Below are positions 47,365-55,857 of a stretch of DNA of 64,000 bases, piece after piece. How positions within the stretch are numbered: position 1 is the first letter of the stretch; each line of letters opens with the position of its first letter. The stretch is from Thermoflexus sp040289485 (GTDB taxonomy: Bacteria; Chloroflexota; Anaerolineae; Thermoflexales; Thermoflexaceae): contig NZ_PSLG01000005.1 of the NCBI RefSeq assembly GCF_040289485.1, forward strand, positions 1 through 64,000, written 5' to 3'. The notes under the pieces were generated by a model. The model worked only from the letters and a program-made list of their open reading frames with translations. It did not search any database and was not told the DNA's origin. A program made the translations under genes and the position numbers.

Positions 47365-48774
47365 ATGGCCGAGCGCCTGACCTTCCCCGCTCGCTTCCTG
47401 GAGCGGATGCAAACCTGGCTGGGGGCGGAGATCGGCCCCTTCCTGCAGGCCCTCACCGGCCCTTACCGGACCGGCCTGCGGGTGAACACGTTGAAGATCG
47501 ACCCGGAGGCCTTCCGGGCCCGTTCCCCTTTCCCGCTCTCCCCGGTCCCCTGGTGCCCGGAGGGCTTCGTTCTGGAAGCGACCGGCCTCCGGCCCGGCCG
47601 GCATCCCTACCACGCCGCCGGGCTTTACTATCTGCAGGACCCCTCGGCCATGGCCGCCGCCCTGCTGCTGGATCCCCAGCCTGGGGAGTGGGTGCTGGAT
47701 CTGGCGGCCGCCCCCGGCGGCAAAACCACCCACCTGGCCGCCCGGATGCGCAACACCGGCGTGTTGGTGGCCAACGAGATCCACCCGCGCCGCGCCACCG
47801 TCCTCGCCTTCAACGTGGAGCGGATGGGAGTGACCCATGCCGTCCTCCTCAACGAGACCCCCCAGCGGCTGGCCGAGCGCTGGGCCGGCCTCTTCGACCG
47901 GGTCCTGGTGGACGCGCCGTGTTCCGGCGAGGGGATGTTCGCCCGGGACCCCGAGGCCGTTCGAGCGTGGAGCGTGGAGCGGGTGCGCCGCTCCGCCGGC
48001 CTGCAGAAGGCCCTGCTCCACGAGGCCGCCCGCCTGGTCCGCCCCGGCGGCTGGCTCCTCTACGCCACCTGCACCTTCGCCCCCGAGGAGAACGAAGGGG
48101 TGGTGGATGCCTTCCTGAAGGCCCATCCGGATTTCGACCTGGTCGATCCCCCCCGCCCCTCCGCCTTCGACCGCGGTCACCCGGAGTGGGTAGATGGGGG
48201 CGACCCGCGGCTGGTCCGGGCGGTGCGGCTGTGGCCCCATCGAGGGCCGGGCCATGGGCATTTTTACGCCCTCCTGCGCCGCGCCGGGGAGGCGCCGCCC
48301 CATCGCCCCCGGCCGGAAAGCGACTTGCCCGGCCGCGCCCGGCGGGCCTACAAGGCCTTCTGCCGAGAGGCCCTTCGGGAAGCCCCTGGCGAAGACGGGC
48401 TCATCTTGCACGGGGACGGCCTCTACCGGACACCGATGGCGCCGACCCTCTGGCGCGGGCTGCGGGTACTGCGGCCGGGCTGGTGGTTGGGCCGCATCCG
48501 CAAAGACCGCTTCGAGCCGGGCCACGCCCTGGCCATGGCCTTGCGCCCCGAGGCCGTCCATCAGGTTCTAGACCTTCCTTTGGATGATCCGCGGGTCCTG
48601 GCCTACCTGCGGGGCGAGCCCCTGGAAGGACCCTGGCGGGAGGGCTGGGTGCTGGTGGCGGTGGAGGGGTTCCCGCTGGGCTGGGCCCGGGCGGACCACG
48701 GCCGGCTGAAGAACCTGCTGCCGACGGCGGTGCGAATCATCCGGTGGGGGACCCTCGAGGAGGATCGGGCATGA
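47365..48774 (+). CDS. RsmF-like rRNA cytosine-C5 methyltransferase (NOL1/NOP2/Sun family)
   Basis: Seen: 469 residues. The SAM motif is L-D-L-A-A-A-P-G-G-K-T-T-H, then V-A-N-E-I-H-P-R-R, with two catalytic cysteines in D-A-P-C-S-G-E-G-M-F (near 187) and Y-A-T-C-T-F-A-P-E-E-N (near 236). A long C-terminal region, including W-V-L-V-A-V-E-G-F-P-L-G-W, matches the PUA-like RNA-binding extension of RsmF/YebU. Known: RsmF makes m5C1407 in 16S rRNA; the exact target position here is not proven. The final TGA overlaps the start of the chromate transporter by four bases. Confidence 0.9.
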   Translation: MAERLTFPARFLERMQTWLGAEIGPFLQALTGPYRTGLRVNTLKIDPEAFRARSPFPLSPVPWCPEGFVLEATGLRPGRHPYHAAGLYYLQDPSAMAAALLLDPQPGEWVLDLAAAPGGKTTHLAARMRNTGVLVANEIHPRRATVLAFNVERMGVTHAVLLNETPQRLAERWAGLFDRVLVDAPCSGEGMFARDPEAVRAWSVERVRRSAGLQKALLHEAARLVRPGGWLLYATCTFAPEENEGVVDAFLKAHPDFDLVDPPRPSAFDRGHPEWVDGGDPRLVRAVRLWPHRGPGHGHFYALLRRAGEAPPHRPRPESDLPGRARRAYKAFCREALREAPGEDGLILHGDGLYRTPMAPTLWRGLRVLRPGWWLGRIRKDRFEPGHALAMALRPEAVHQVLDLPLDDPRVLAYLRGEPLEGPWREGWVLVAVEGFPLGWARADHGRLKNLLPTAVRIIRWGTLEEDRA

Positions 48775-49910
48775 GGGATGCCGGGGGGTGGGCGCGCGCG
48801 CGCGAGGTATTCGGCGTCTTCCTGCGCCTGGGCGGCACGGCCTTCGGCGGCCCGGCCGCCCACATCGCCATGATGCACCACGAACTGGTCCGCCGACGGC
48901 GTTGGGTCACGGAGGAGGAGTTCCTCGACCTGCTCAGCGCCACCTACCTGATCCCCGGCCCCAACTCCACCGAGATGGCCATCCATCTGGGGCGGGTGCG
49001 GGCCGGCGGGCTCGGGTTGGTTCTGGGGGGCCTCGCCTTTATCGCCCCGGCCGCCGGGATCGTGACCGCCCTGGCGGCCCTCTACGTCCGCTTCCGGACC
49101 GCCCCGACCCTCGAGGGGCTCCTTTACGGCGTGAAGCCGGTGGTGCTGGCCCTGATCCTCCAGGCCCTATGGGACCTCGGCCGCCGCGCCCTGTCGCGCC
49201 CCTTCGCATGGGCTCTGGGAGCGACAGTCACCCTTCTCTACCTGTTGGGGGTCCATGAGTTGCTCCTCCTGTTCGCCACCGGCGCGGCCATGGTTCTCGC
49301 CCGGCGGGGGCCACGTCCCCGCCGGGCGGCCGGCCTGGGCCTGCTCCCGCTCCTCCCCCTGGCCCACCCGCCGGCCCCTTTCCGCCTGGGGGAGATGTTC
49401 CTGATCTTCCTCAAGATCGGGGCCACCCTGTACGGGAGCGGCTACGTGCTGGTCGCCTTCCTGCGGGCCGACTTCGTCGCCCGTCGGGGCTGGCTCACCG
49501 AAGGCCAACTGCTCGACGCTGTGGCCATCGGTCAGGTCACCCCCGGGCCGGTCCTGACCACCGCCACCTTCATCGGCTATCTGCTGGCCGGTCTCCCCGG
49601 GGCCCTGCTGGCCACCGTCGGCATCTTCCTCCTCTCCTTCGTTTTCGTCGCCGTCACGGGGCCGCTGATCCCCCGGCTGCGCCGGTCGCCGGACGCGGCC
49701 GCCTTCCTGGACGGCGTCAACATCGCCTCTCTGGGTCTCATGGCCGGGGTGGTGATCGCGCTGGCCCGCGCCGCCCTGGTGGATCCCTGGACGGTCGCCC
49801 TGGGCCTGGCCGCCCTCGTCGCCCTGGCCCGTTTCCGGATCAACGCCACATGGCCGGTGCTGGCGGGCGCCGCCATCGGGGCCCTGCGGATCCTCCTGGC
49901 CGCCCGGTGA
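48771..49910 (+). CDS. chrA: Chromate transporter (CHR family, two-domain)
   Basis: Seen: 379 residues, the long-chain form with two homologous halves. Half one opens F-L-R-L-G-G-T-A-F-G-G-P-A-A-H, with I-P-G-P-N-S-T-E. Half two opens F-L-K-I-G-A-T-L-Y-G-S-G-Y-V-L and has V-T-P-G-P-V-L-T-T-A-T-F-I-G-Y. About ten membrane helices. Known: ChrA proteins export chromate by proton-linked transport, and many homologues may carry other oxyanions. The ATG at 48771 overlaps the methyltransferase stop, so translation is coupled. No chrB or other resistance genes are near, so a role in chromate resistance is uncertain. Confidence 0.88.
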   Translation: MRDAGGWARAREVFGVFLRLGGTAFGGPAAHIAMMHHELVRRRRWVTEEEFLDLLSATYLIPGPNSTEMAIHLGRVRAGGLGLVLGGLAFIAPAAGIVTALAALYVRFRTAPTLEGLLYGVKPVVLALILQALWDLGRRALSRPFAWALGATVTLLYLLGVHELLLLFATGAAMVLARRGPRPRRAAGLGLLPLLPLAHPPAPFRLGEMFLIFLKIGATLYGSGYVLVAFLRADFVARRGWLTEGQLLDAVAIGQVTPGPVLTTATFIGYLLAGLPGALLATVGIFLLSFVFVAVTGPLIPRLRRSPDAAAFLDGVNIASLGLMAGVVIALARAALVDPWTVALGLAALVALARFRINATWPVLAGAAIGALRILLAAR

Positions 49911-49924
49911 GCGCGCCGTCTTTG

Positions 49925-49953
49925 TTGCGACGCCCCCATGGGCCCGTTATAAT
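49925..49953 (+). promoter_or_regulatory. Promoter of tig-clpP-clpX
   Basis: TTGCGA (49925-49930), 17 bases, TATAAT (49948-49953), 45 bases before the tig start. Confidence 0.8.
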
Positions 49954-49997
49954 TCCCGTGAGATCCCGACGGCAGCGACATCCGGAGGAGCCCATCG

Positions 49998-51296
49998 GTG
50001 CGTGTCACCACGGAACCCCTTCCCCAACGCCAGGTGGCCCTGACCATCGAGGTGGAGCCGGAGCGGGTGGAGCAGGCGATGCGCCGGGTGGCCCGCCGCC
50101 TCTCCGAGCGCTACGACATCCCTGGCTTCCGGCGGGGCCGGGCGCCCTACGAGGTGATCCTACGGACCTTCGGCCGGGAGGCCCTGCTGGAGGAGGCCGC
50201 CGAGGACCTCAGCCAAGAGGTCTATCGGGAGGCGTTGGATCAACTGGGCCTGGATCCTTACGGGCCGGGCCGGCTGGAGCAGCTGCGCCTGGAGCCGCTG
50301 ACCTTTAAAGTCATCGTGCCCCTCAAGCCGGAGGTCCGCCTGGGGGACTACCGGTCCCTCCGCCTGCCCTATGCGCCGCCCCAGCCCACCGAGGCCCAGA
50401 TCATGGAGGTCCTGGAGCGGCTGCGCCGGGACAACGCCATCATCGAGCCGCTGTCGGAGGGGATGGCGGCGCCGGGGCTGATGGTCACCGTGGCCCTCAA
50501 GGCCACCGACGAGGAGGGGAAGGTGGTCCTGGAGGAAGAGGTCTCCTTCCTCCTGGGCCAGGAGGAGCCCCCGCTGCCCGGGCTGGCGGAGCCCATCACC
50601 GGCATGGCCCTGAACGAGCGACGCACCTTCGACCTGCCCGCGCCGGGGGCCGAGGGGAAGGTCCTGCACGTCGAGGCGGCGGTGACGGGTCTCGCCCGCT
50701 ACCTGCTGCCCGACCTGGACGACGCCCTGGCCCAGACGGTGGGCGACTTCGAGACCCTGGAGCAACTCAAGGCCAAGATCCGGGACGACCTGGCCGCCCA
50801 TCTGCGCCGCGATTACGACGCCGACTATGCCATGCGGGCGCTGGAGGCTCTCGTCGCCCAGGCCGAGATCGAGTTCCCACCGCAGATGCTGGAGGAGGAG
50901 ATCGACGAACTGGTCTCCGACCTCCGGCGGACCCTCCGGCGGCGGGGCCAGGAACTGGAGGAACACCTGAAAGCCCGCGGCCAGACCCTGGAGGACCTGC
51001 GGGCGGAACTGCGGCTCCAGGCCGAGGCCCGGCTCCGCCGGGGCCTGGCCTTGACCCAACTGGCCCGGGAGGAGGGGCTGGCGGTGTCGGAGGAGGAGGT
51101 GGAGGCCGAGGCCCGCGCGGTGCAGGAGCGCCTGCAAGTCTCCGCCGCGATCTGGGAGCAGATCGCGCCCCAGGTCGTCGCCGACATCCGTTCGCGTATC
51201 CTGGCGGACCGGGCGTTGCGCCGCCTGGTGGAGATCGTCCGGGGCGAGGCCGAGGCCCGCCCCGAGCCAGCGGGATCCCTGTCGAGTGAAGCCTGA
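49998..51296 (+). CDS. tig: Trigger factor
   Basis: Ribosome-bound chaperone with peptidyl-prolyl isomerase fold that meets nascent chains. Seen: 432 residues from a GTG after CCGGAGGAGCCCATCG. The ribosome-docking signature G-F-R-R-G-R-A-P lies near residue 43. The PPIase-like region covers about 150-235. The C-terminal helical arms are rich in Glu, Arg and Leu. The N-terminal beta strands match the family closely. First gene of an operon with clpP and clpX, the classical bacterial order, with its own promoter. Confidence 0.96.
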   Translation: MRVTTEPLPQRQVALTIEVEPERVEQAMRRVARRLSERYDIPGFRRGRAPYEVILRTFGREALLEEAAEDLSQEVYREALDQLGLDPYGPGRLEQLRLEPLTFKVIVPLKPEVRLGDYRSLRLPYAPPQPTEAQIMEVLERLRRDNAIIEPLSEGMAAPGLMVTVALKATDEEGKVVLEEEVSFLLGQEEPPLPGLAEPITGMALNERRTFDLPAPGAEGKVLHVEAAVTGLARYLLPDLDDALAQTVGDFETLEQLKAKIRDDLAAHLRRDYDADYAMRALEALVAQAEIEFPPQMLEEEIDELVSDLRRTLRRRGQELEEHLKARGQTLEDLRAELRLQAEARLRRGLALTQLAREEGLAVSEEEVEAEARAVQERLQVSAAIWEQIAPQVVADIRSRILADRALRRLVEIVRGEAEARPEPAGSLSSEA

Positions 51297-51308
51297 AGGA
51301 GGCCTGCG

Positions 51309-51971
51309 ATGACCCGATGGATGGGACCGGAGATGTTGATCCCCATGGTGATTGAGAACACGGGGCGCGGGGAGCGGGTCTACGACATCTACTCGCTGCT
51401 CCTCAAGGAACGGATCATCTTCCTGGGCACGCCCATCAACGACCAGGTGGCCAACCTGGTGGTGGCCCAGTTGCTTTACCTGGATCGGGAGGATCCCGAG
51501 GAGGAGATCCGGCTGTATATCCACTCGCCTGGGGGGTTGATCTACCCCGGATTGGCCATCTATGACACGATGCAGCAGGTGCGCGCCCCCATCTCCACCA
51601 TCGCCGTGGGCTGGACGGCCAGCATGGCCACGGTGCTGCTGGCGGCGGGGACCAAGGGTCGTCGCTTCGCCCTCCCCCACGCCACCATCCACATGCACCC
51701 GGCCGGCGGCGGCGCTCAGGGCTACGCGCCGGACATCGAGATCCAATACAAAGAACTGATGCGGATGCAGAACCTGATCTTCGAACTGTTGGCCCGCCAC
51801 ACCGGACAGCCGATCGAGCGGATCGCGGACGACTTCGACCGGGACTACTATATGTCCGCCGAGGAGGCGGTGAAATACGGGATCATCGACGAGGTGCTCA
51901 AGCCGCCGCCGCACAAGGAGCCCCCGCCGCTGCCGTCCAAGGTCGCCACCCCCGACGGCCATAAGGAGTAG
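51309..51971 (+). CDS. clpP: ATP-dependent Clp protease proteolytic subunit
   Basis: Serine peptidase that forms the degradation chamber used by ClpX and ClpC. Seen: 220 residues. S105 lies in A-S-M-A (normally A-S-M-G), H130 in M-H-P-A-G-G-G, and the catalytic Asp falls in D-F-D-R-D near 175-179. The spacing S-25-H matches E. coli. L-G-T-P-I-N and I-H-S-P-G-G are conserved. The His motif differs slightly from the usual I-H-Q-P-L-G-G. The C-terminal 20 residues (P-P-P-H-K-E-P-P-P-L) are a proline-rich tail not typical of the core. GGAGGCCTGCG precedes the ATG, and clpX starts seven bases after the stop. Confidence 0.95.
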   Translation: MTRWMGPEMLIPMVIENTGRGERVYDIYSLLLKERIIFLGTPINDQVANLVVAQLLYLDREDPEEEIRLYIHSPGGLIYPGLAIYDTMQQVRAPISTIAVGWTASMATVLLAAGTKGRRFALPHATIHMHPAGGGAQGYAPDIEIQYKELMRMQNLIFELLARHTGQPIERIADDFDRDYYMSAEEAVKYGIIDEVLKPPPHKEPPPLPSKVATPDGHKE

Positions 51972-51977
51972 GCGGGG

Positions 51978-53258
51978 ATGCATCGCCCCCGGGGGGAGGC
52001 GCCCCGTTGCTCCTTCTGCCGGCGGGATCCGGCGGAGACGGGCCGGCTGCTGGCCGGCCCCGACGGGGTCTACATCTGTGAGGAGTGTGTGGAACTCAGT
52101 TACCAGATGCTGCGGGCGGAGCGCCCAGCGCCCCCTCGGGCCTCCGCCCCGCCTCCTCGACGCCTCCCCTCCCCCCGCGAGATCTACGCCTACCTCGACC
52201 AATATGTGGTGGGGCAGGATCGCGCCAAGCGGGTGCTCTCGGTGGCTGTCTACAACCATTACAAGCGGATCGCCAGCGGGGGCCGCTGGGATGATGTCGA
52301 GATCGAGAAGAGCAACATCCTGCTCATCGGCCCCACCGGCTGCGGCAAGACCCTGCTGGCCCGCACCCTGGCCCGCTTCCTGGACGTCCCCTTCGCCATC
52401 GCCGACGCCACCTCCCTCACCGAGGCCGGTTACGTGGGAGAGGATGTGGAGAACATCCTCCTGCGTCTGATCCAGGCCGCCGACTACGACCTGGCCCGGG
52501 CCGAGCAGGGCATCGTCTACATCGACGAGATCGACAAGATCGCCCGCAAGTCCGGCGCCAACCCCTCCATCACCCGCGACGTCTCCGGCGAGGGCGTGCA
52601 GCAGGCCCTCCTCAAGATCATCGAGGGGACGGTCGCCAACGTGCCCCCCCAGGGCGGGCGCAAGCACCCCCACCAGGAGTTCATCCAGATCGACACCACC
52701 CACATCCTCTTCATCTGCGGCGGCGCCTTCGAGGGCCTCCCCAAGATCATCGCCGAGCGCCTGGGCCTCCGGGGCCCCATCGGCTTCCCCGGCGAGGCCA
52801 GAACCCGCGGCCGGGCCCACCTCTCGGAGGCCGAGCTGCTCCAGCAGGTCACCCCCGAGGACCTCATCCGCTTCGGCATGATCCCCGAACTGGTGGGCCG
52901 GCTGCCGGTGGTGATCCCAGTGGACCCGCTGGACCGGGAGGCACTGAAGGCGGTGTTGACCCGGCCCCGCAACGCCCTGGTGAAGCAGTTCCAGCGGCTG
53001 TTCGCCCTGGACAACGTGGAACTGATCTTCACCCCAGAGGCCATCGAGGCGGCGGCCGAGGAGGCCTTGCGCCTGGGGACTGGCGCGCGGGCCCTGCGGT
53101 CGATCCTGGAGCGGACGCTGATGGACGTGATGTATGAGATCCCCTCCCGTCCCCAGATCCGCCGTTGCATCGTCACCCCCGAGGCCGTCCGGGGCCAGGC
53201 ACCGCCGCTGCTGCTCACCGAATCCGGCCACCCGGTCGACCTCCGGCGCGCCGCTTAA
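51978..53258 (+). CDS. clpX: ATP-dependent Clp protease ATP-binding subunit ClpX
   Basis: Hexameric unfoldase that recognises tagged proteins and hands them to ClpP. Seen: 426 residues. The N-terminal zinc domain has C-S-F-C and C-E-E-C. The AAA module has G-P-T-G-C-G-K-T-L-L-A and the Walker B region Y-I-D-E-I-D-K-I. The substrate-gripping pore region lies before A-R-K-S, and I-G-F in G-P-I-G-F-P-G forms the ClpP-docking loop. Sensor 2 G-A-R-A-L-R-S closes the module. Length is standard. Last gene of the tig-clpP-clpX operon; a decayed DUF4349 gene lies convergent to it and overlaps by four bases. Confidence 0.97.
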   Translation: MHRPRGEAPRCSFCRRDPAETGRLLAGPDGVYICEECVELSYQMLRAERPAPPRASAPPPRRLPSPREIYAYLDQYVVGQDRAKRVLSVAVYNHYKRIASGGRWDDVEIEKSNILLIGPTGCGKTLLARTLARFLDVPFAIADATSLTEAGYVGEDVENILLRLIQAADYDLARAEQGIVYIDEIDKIARKSGANPSITRDVSGEGVQQALLKIIEGTVANVPPQGGRKHPHQEFIQIDTTHILFICGGAFEGLPKIIAERLGLRGPIGFPGEARTRGRAHLSEAELLQQVTPEDLIRFGMIPELVGRLPVVIPVDPLDREALKAVLTRPRNALVKQFQRLFALDNVELIFTPEAIEAAAEEALRLGTGARALRSILERTLMDVMYEIPSRPQIRRCIVTPEAVRGQAPPLLLTESGHPVDLRRAA

Positions 53259-53690
53259 CCGCCCACCGCCCGCCCGGCCGACCGGCGCCGGTGGACGGCG
53301 AAGGCAACCAGGACCGCCGCCCAGATCCCCAGGTCCACCCACCCGCGCAGGAGGACGGCCAGGACATGGGTGGCATTGCGGAAGGTGGCCCCAGGGCTCC
53401 ACGGCGTCGGTGTGGGGGTGGGCGTAGGAGTGAGGCGCAGCGGCTGGAGGAAGACCGTGATCAGCGAGTAAGCCGAGCGGCCCCGCAGGTAGTTCATCGT
53501 ATTCCTAGCGGACGTCCTGGCCGGCGGTGGTCTCCTCCAGGACCCGCAGGCCGATGCGCCGCAAGCGGCCCAGCATCTCGGCGAAGCGCTCGGCGGGCAC
53601 AGCGAAGGTGAGGCGGGCGCTGAGGATGTAGCCGCCGGCGTCGACCGCCAGGGCCTCGATGCGGGTTGGGGGCCTCCTTGGGAAGGTCTC
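53255..53690 (-). pseudogene. Remnant of a DUF4349 membrane protein
   Basis: Seen in two minus-strand frames. The upstream piece (about 53690-53505) encodes A-V-D-A-G-G-Y-I-L-S-A-R-L-T-F-A-V-P-A-E-R-F and R-V-L-E-E-T-T-A-G-Q-D-V-R, then TAG at 53507-53505. This matches the central DUF4349 fold. Ten bases on, in another frame, an ATG at 53497 opens 80 residues: Y-L-R-G-R-S-A-Y-S-L-I-T-V, a T-P repeat, W-S-P-G-A-T-F-R, then a membrane helix. That is how DUF4349 proteins end. The coiled-coil middle and the N-terminal lipoprotein part are absent. Inferred: an internal deletion plus loss of the 5' end. The C-terminal 80 residues might still be translated. Confidence 0.65.
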
Positions 53691-53718
53691 GCCGGAAAGA
53701 CCCCCCCGCCGACGGCGA

Positions 53719-53748
53719 TTGGCGCCCCCGCCGGGCGCCCGTTACAAT
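53719..53748 (+). promoter_or_regulatory. Promoter of def
   Basis: TTGGCG (53719-53724), 18 bases, TACAAT (53743-53748), about 80 bases before the def start. Confidence 0.6.
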
Positions 53749-53826
53749 CCACCCTGGACGCCCGGGATGTCACCGCTCGAAGGCCCGTGCATCTAAATCC
53801 AAGGGCGTGAAAGGGAGAGCGTCCCT

Positions 53827-54351
53827 ATGGCCGTGCGACCGATTGTCACGGCGGACCAGCCCATCCTGCGGCGGAAGGCGGAGCCGGTGGCCCGCATCAC
53901 CCCGGCCCTCCGGCGCCTCATCGATGACATGGTGGAGACCATGCGGGCGGCGGAGGGGATCGGGCTGGCCGCCCCGCAGGTGGGAGAGCCTCTCCGGGTC
54001 ATCGTGGTGGAGGTCCCCGAGGACCCGGAGGTGCCGGGGAGCGGGATCCTCTACGCCGTGATCAACCCGGAGATCGTCGAGGCCTCGGAGGAGATCGTGG
54101 AGGGGGTGGAGGGCTGCCTCTCCATCCCGGGGTGGTATGGCTGGGTGCCCCGAGCGGCCGTCGTCGTGGTGCGGGGGCTGGATCGGGAGGGGCGGCGGGT
54201 GCGGGTCCGGGCCCAGGGGCTGGTGGCCCGCGTCTTCCAGCATGAGATCGATCACCTGGACGGCATCCTGTTCCCCGACCGCATCCAGGACCCGACCAAG
54301 ATCTGGCGCGCCCAGCCGACCCCGGAGCCGGTCGTCGCATCCGGAGGGTGA
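53827..54351 (+). CDS. def: Peptide deformylase
   Basis: Removes the formyl group from the N-terminal methionine of new proteins. Seen: 174 residues. All three motifs are intact: G-I-G-L-A-A-P-Q-V-G (Gln51), E-G-C-L-S (Cys97, metal ligand), and Q-H-E-I-D-H-L-D-G (His139, Glu140, His143). GGGAGAGCGTCCCT precedes the ATG. The methionyl-tRNA formyltransferase gene usually found next to def is not here; the neighbour is trxB, 142 bases downstream. Confidence 0.97.
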   Translation: MAVRPIVTADQPILRRKAEPVARITPALRRLIDDMVETMRAAEGIGLAAPQVGEPLRVIVVEVPEDPEVPGSGILYAVINPEIVEASEEIVEGVEGCLSIPGWYGWVPRAAVVVVRGLDREGRRVRVRAQGLVARVFQHEIDHLDGILFPDRIQDPTKIWRAQPTPEPVVASGG

Positions 54352-54493
54352 CGATGGCGCCACCGGCCGTCGCCGACCTGCGTTTCAAAGACGGCGAAAC
54401 GTTCCGGAAATGGGCGGAGACAGGTAGAGCGCTATCAACGGGACGGAGACCGCGTTCCGGGATCTCAGAAACCATCGAGCCAGGAGGGAACGC

Positions 54494-55435
54494 ATGGAGA
54501 ACCTGATCATCCTGGGCGCGGGGCCGGCCGGGCTGACCGCGGCCCTGTATGCGGCGCGGGCCAACCTCTCGCCGCTGGTCATCACCGGCAACAGCGTGGG
54601 CGGCCAGATCGCCACCACCGATGTGGTGGAGAACTTCCCGGGGTTCCCAGAGCCCATCGGGGGGGCGGAACTGGCCGAGCGCATGAAGCAGCAGGCCGAG
54701 CGCTTCGGCGCCCGCTTCGCGTTCGACGAGGCCATCGCGGTGGACCTCGGGAGCCATCCGTTCCGGGTGCGCACCGATGGAGGGGAATACACCGCGAAGG
54801 CCCTGATCGTCGCCACCGGGGCCACCCCCCGCCGGCTCAACGTCCCCGGCGAGCAGGAGTTCTGGGGGCGCGGGGTCTCGGTGTGCGCCACCTGCGACGG
54901 CTTCTTCTTCACCGATAAGGAAGTGGTGGTGGTGGGCGGCGGCGACAGCGCCTTCCAGGAGGGCCTGTTCCTCACCCGTTACGCCCGGAAGGTGACCATC
55001 GTCCACCGGCGCGACCGGTTCCGGGCGCAGCCCATCCTCCAGGAGCGGGCGCGGGCCCACCCGAAGATCGCCTTCCTCACCAACACGGTCGTCACCGCCA
55101 TCCTGGGCGACGGCAAGGTGCGGGCGGTGCGCCTGCGAAACGTGGTCACCGGGGAGGAGCGGGAGTTCCCCACCGACGGCGTCTTCATCTTCATCGGCTA
55201 CGAGCCCAACACCGCCCTGTTCCGGGGCCAGTTGGCGATGGACGAGGCCGGCTACATCCGAGTGAACGAGCGGCTGCACACCAGCGTCCCCGGCGTCTTC
55301 GCCGCCGGCGAGGTCCACGACCGGTGGTTCCGCCAAGCGATCACCTCCGCCGGCTTCGGGGCCATGGCGGCGATGGAGGCAGAGAAGTTCCTGGCGGAAT
55401 TGGAACACCGGGGCAGCCCCGCCGCCCTCCCCTGA
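54494..55435 (+). CDS. trxB: Thioredoxin reductase
   Basis: Transfers electrons from NADPH through FAD to thioredoxin. Seen: 313 residues, the low-molecular-weight bacterial form. The FAD loop is G-A-G-P-A-G (9-14), the redox-active disulfide C131-A-T-C134, the NADPH loop G-G-G-D-S-A (about 153), and H-R-R-D-R-F-R, the basic patch that favours NADPH. The C-terminal FAD contact is G-E-V-H-D-R-W-F-R-Q-A, where E replaces the usual D of G-D-V. GGAGGGAACGC precedes the ATG. The 142-base leader shows no clear promoter. Confidence 0.95.
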   Translation: MENLIILGAGPAGLTAALYAARANLSPLVITGNSVGGQIATTDVVENFPGFPEPIGGAELAERMKQQAERFGARFAFDEAIAVDLGSHPFRVRTDGGEYTAKALIVATGATPRRLNVPGEQEFWGRGVSVCATCDGFFFTDKEVVVVGGGDSAFQEGLFLTRYARKVTIVHRRDRFRAQPILQERARAHPKIAFLTNTVVTAILGDGKVRAVRLRNVVTGEEREFPTDGVFIFIGYEPNTALFRGQLAMDEAGYIRVNERLHTSVPGVFAAGEVHDRWFRQAITSAGFGAMAAMEAEKFLAELEHRGSPAALP

Positions 55436-55475
55436 TTTCCCCAGAGCCCCGTCCCGCGCGCGGATTGTTCACCAG

Positions 55476-55542
55476 AGATCACCAGTGCCCTCACGCGCTC
55501 GTAAACCCCCCTACCCCGCCGCCGGCCAGGGCCCGGTCGGGG
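55476..55542 (+). repeat. Duplicated 3' end of the Flp pilin gene (copy 1, orphan)
   Basis: Sixty-seven bases from AGATCACCAG through the codons C-T-C-G-TAA to GGTCGGGG match the pilin 3' end and following stem (55791-55857), apart from a handful of substitutions in the last codons. There is no pilin start in front, so this is a partial duplicate or scar upstream of the intact gene. Confidence 0.8.
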
Positions 55543-55567
55543 CATCGGCGCTCTGTCCCCCCAACTC

Positions 55568-55585
55568 ATAGGACCAAAGTCCTAT
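55568..55585. promoter_or_regulatory. Perfect palindrome upstream of the pilin gene, candidate regulator site
   Basis: ATAGGAC-CAAA-GTCCTAT is a 7-bp perfect inverted repeat ending 16 bases before the TTGACG box. The GGAC-N4-GTCC core resembles sites of DosR/DevR-type (NarL-family) response regulators. Binding is inferred from shape only. Confidence 0.5.
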
Positions 55586-55601
55586 CCCCTAAGGCCATGG
55601 C

Positions 55602-55630
55602 TTGACGATCATGAAGTCAGAGCCTGTTAA
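55602..55630 (+). promoter_or_regulatory. Probable promoter of the Flp pilin gene
   Basis: TTGACG (55602-55607), 17 bases, TGTTAA (55625-55630). The -35 box is good and the -10 box weak, consistent with activation by a bound regulator upstream. Confidence 0.45.
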
Positions 55631-55645
55631 CCGAGGAGGTGGGCG

Positions 55646-55819
55646 ATGGTGCGGTTGCTGCAGGCGTGGCTGTGGCTGCGGGAGAAGGGACAGGGGCTGG
55701 TGGAATACGCCCTGATCCTGGTGCTGATCGCTGTCGTGGTCATCGTCATCCTCTCCCTGCTGGGCACCCAGGTCAGCCGCGTGTTCTCCCAGATCACCAG
55801 CGCCCTCGGGGGCTCGTAA
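55646..55819 (+). CDS. Flp/Fap-type pilin
   Basis: Subunit of a thin type IVb (Tad) pilus. Seen: 57 residues. The ATG follows GAGGAGGTGGGCG. A basic leader (V-R-L-L-Q-A-W-L-W-L-R-E-K-G) precedes the prepilin cleavage site G|Q-G-L-V-E-Y-A-L-I-L, with the conserved Glu5 of the mature protein. One hydrophobic helix (L-I-L-V-L-I-A-V-V-V-I-V-I-L) follows, then L-G-T-Q-V-S-R-V-F-S-Q-I, the usual Flp tail. The mature pilin would be about 42 residues. The tad assembly genes are not in the window; the gene stands alone between its promoter and a terminator, and part of its 3' end is duplicated upstream. Confidence 0.93.
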   Translation: MVRLLQAWLWLREKGQGLVEYALILVLIAVVVIVILSLLGTQVSRVFSQITSALGGS

Positions 55820-55857
55820 ACCCCCCTACCCCGCCGCCGGCCAGGGCCCGGTCGGGG
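55791..55857 (+). repeat. Pilin 3' end, copy 2 of the duplicated block
   Basis: Parent copy of the block at 55476-55542. It includes the last pilin codons and the first half of the terminator stem. Confidence 0.8.

Noticed and set aside
50160..53402. 1080-codon open frame on the minus strand opposite tig-clpP-clpX
   Set aside because: Same reason: it lies antisense to three certain genes and has a repetitive, His/Gln/Gly-rich translation.
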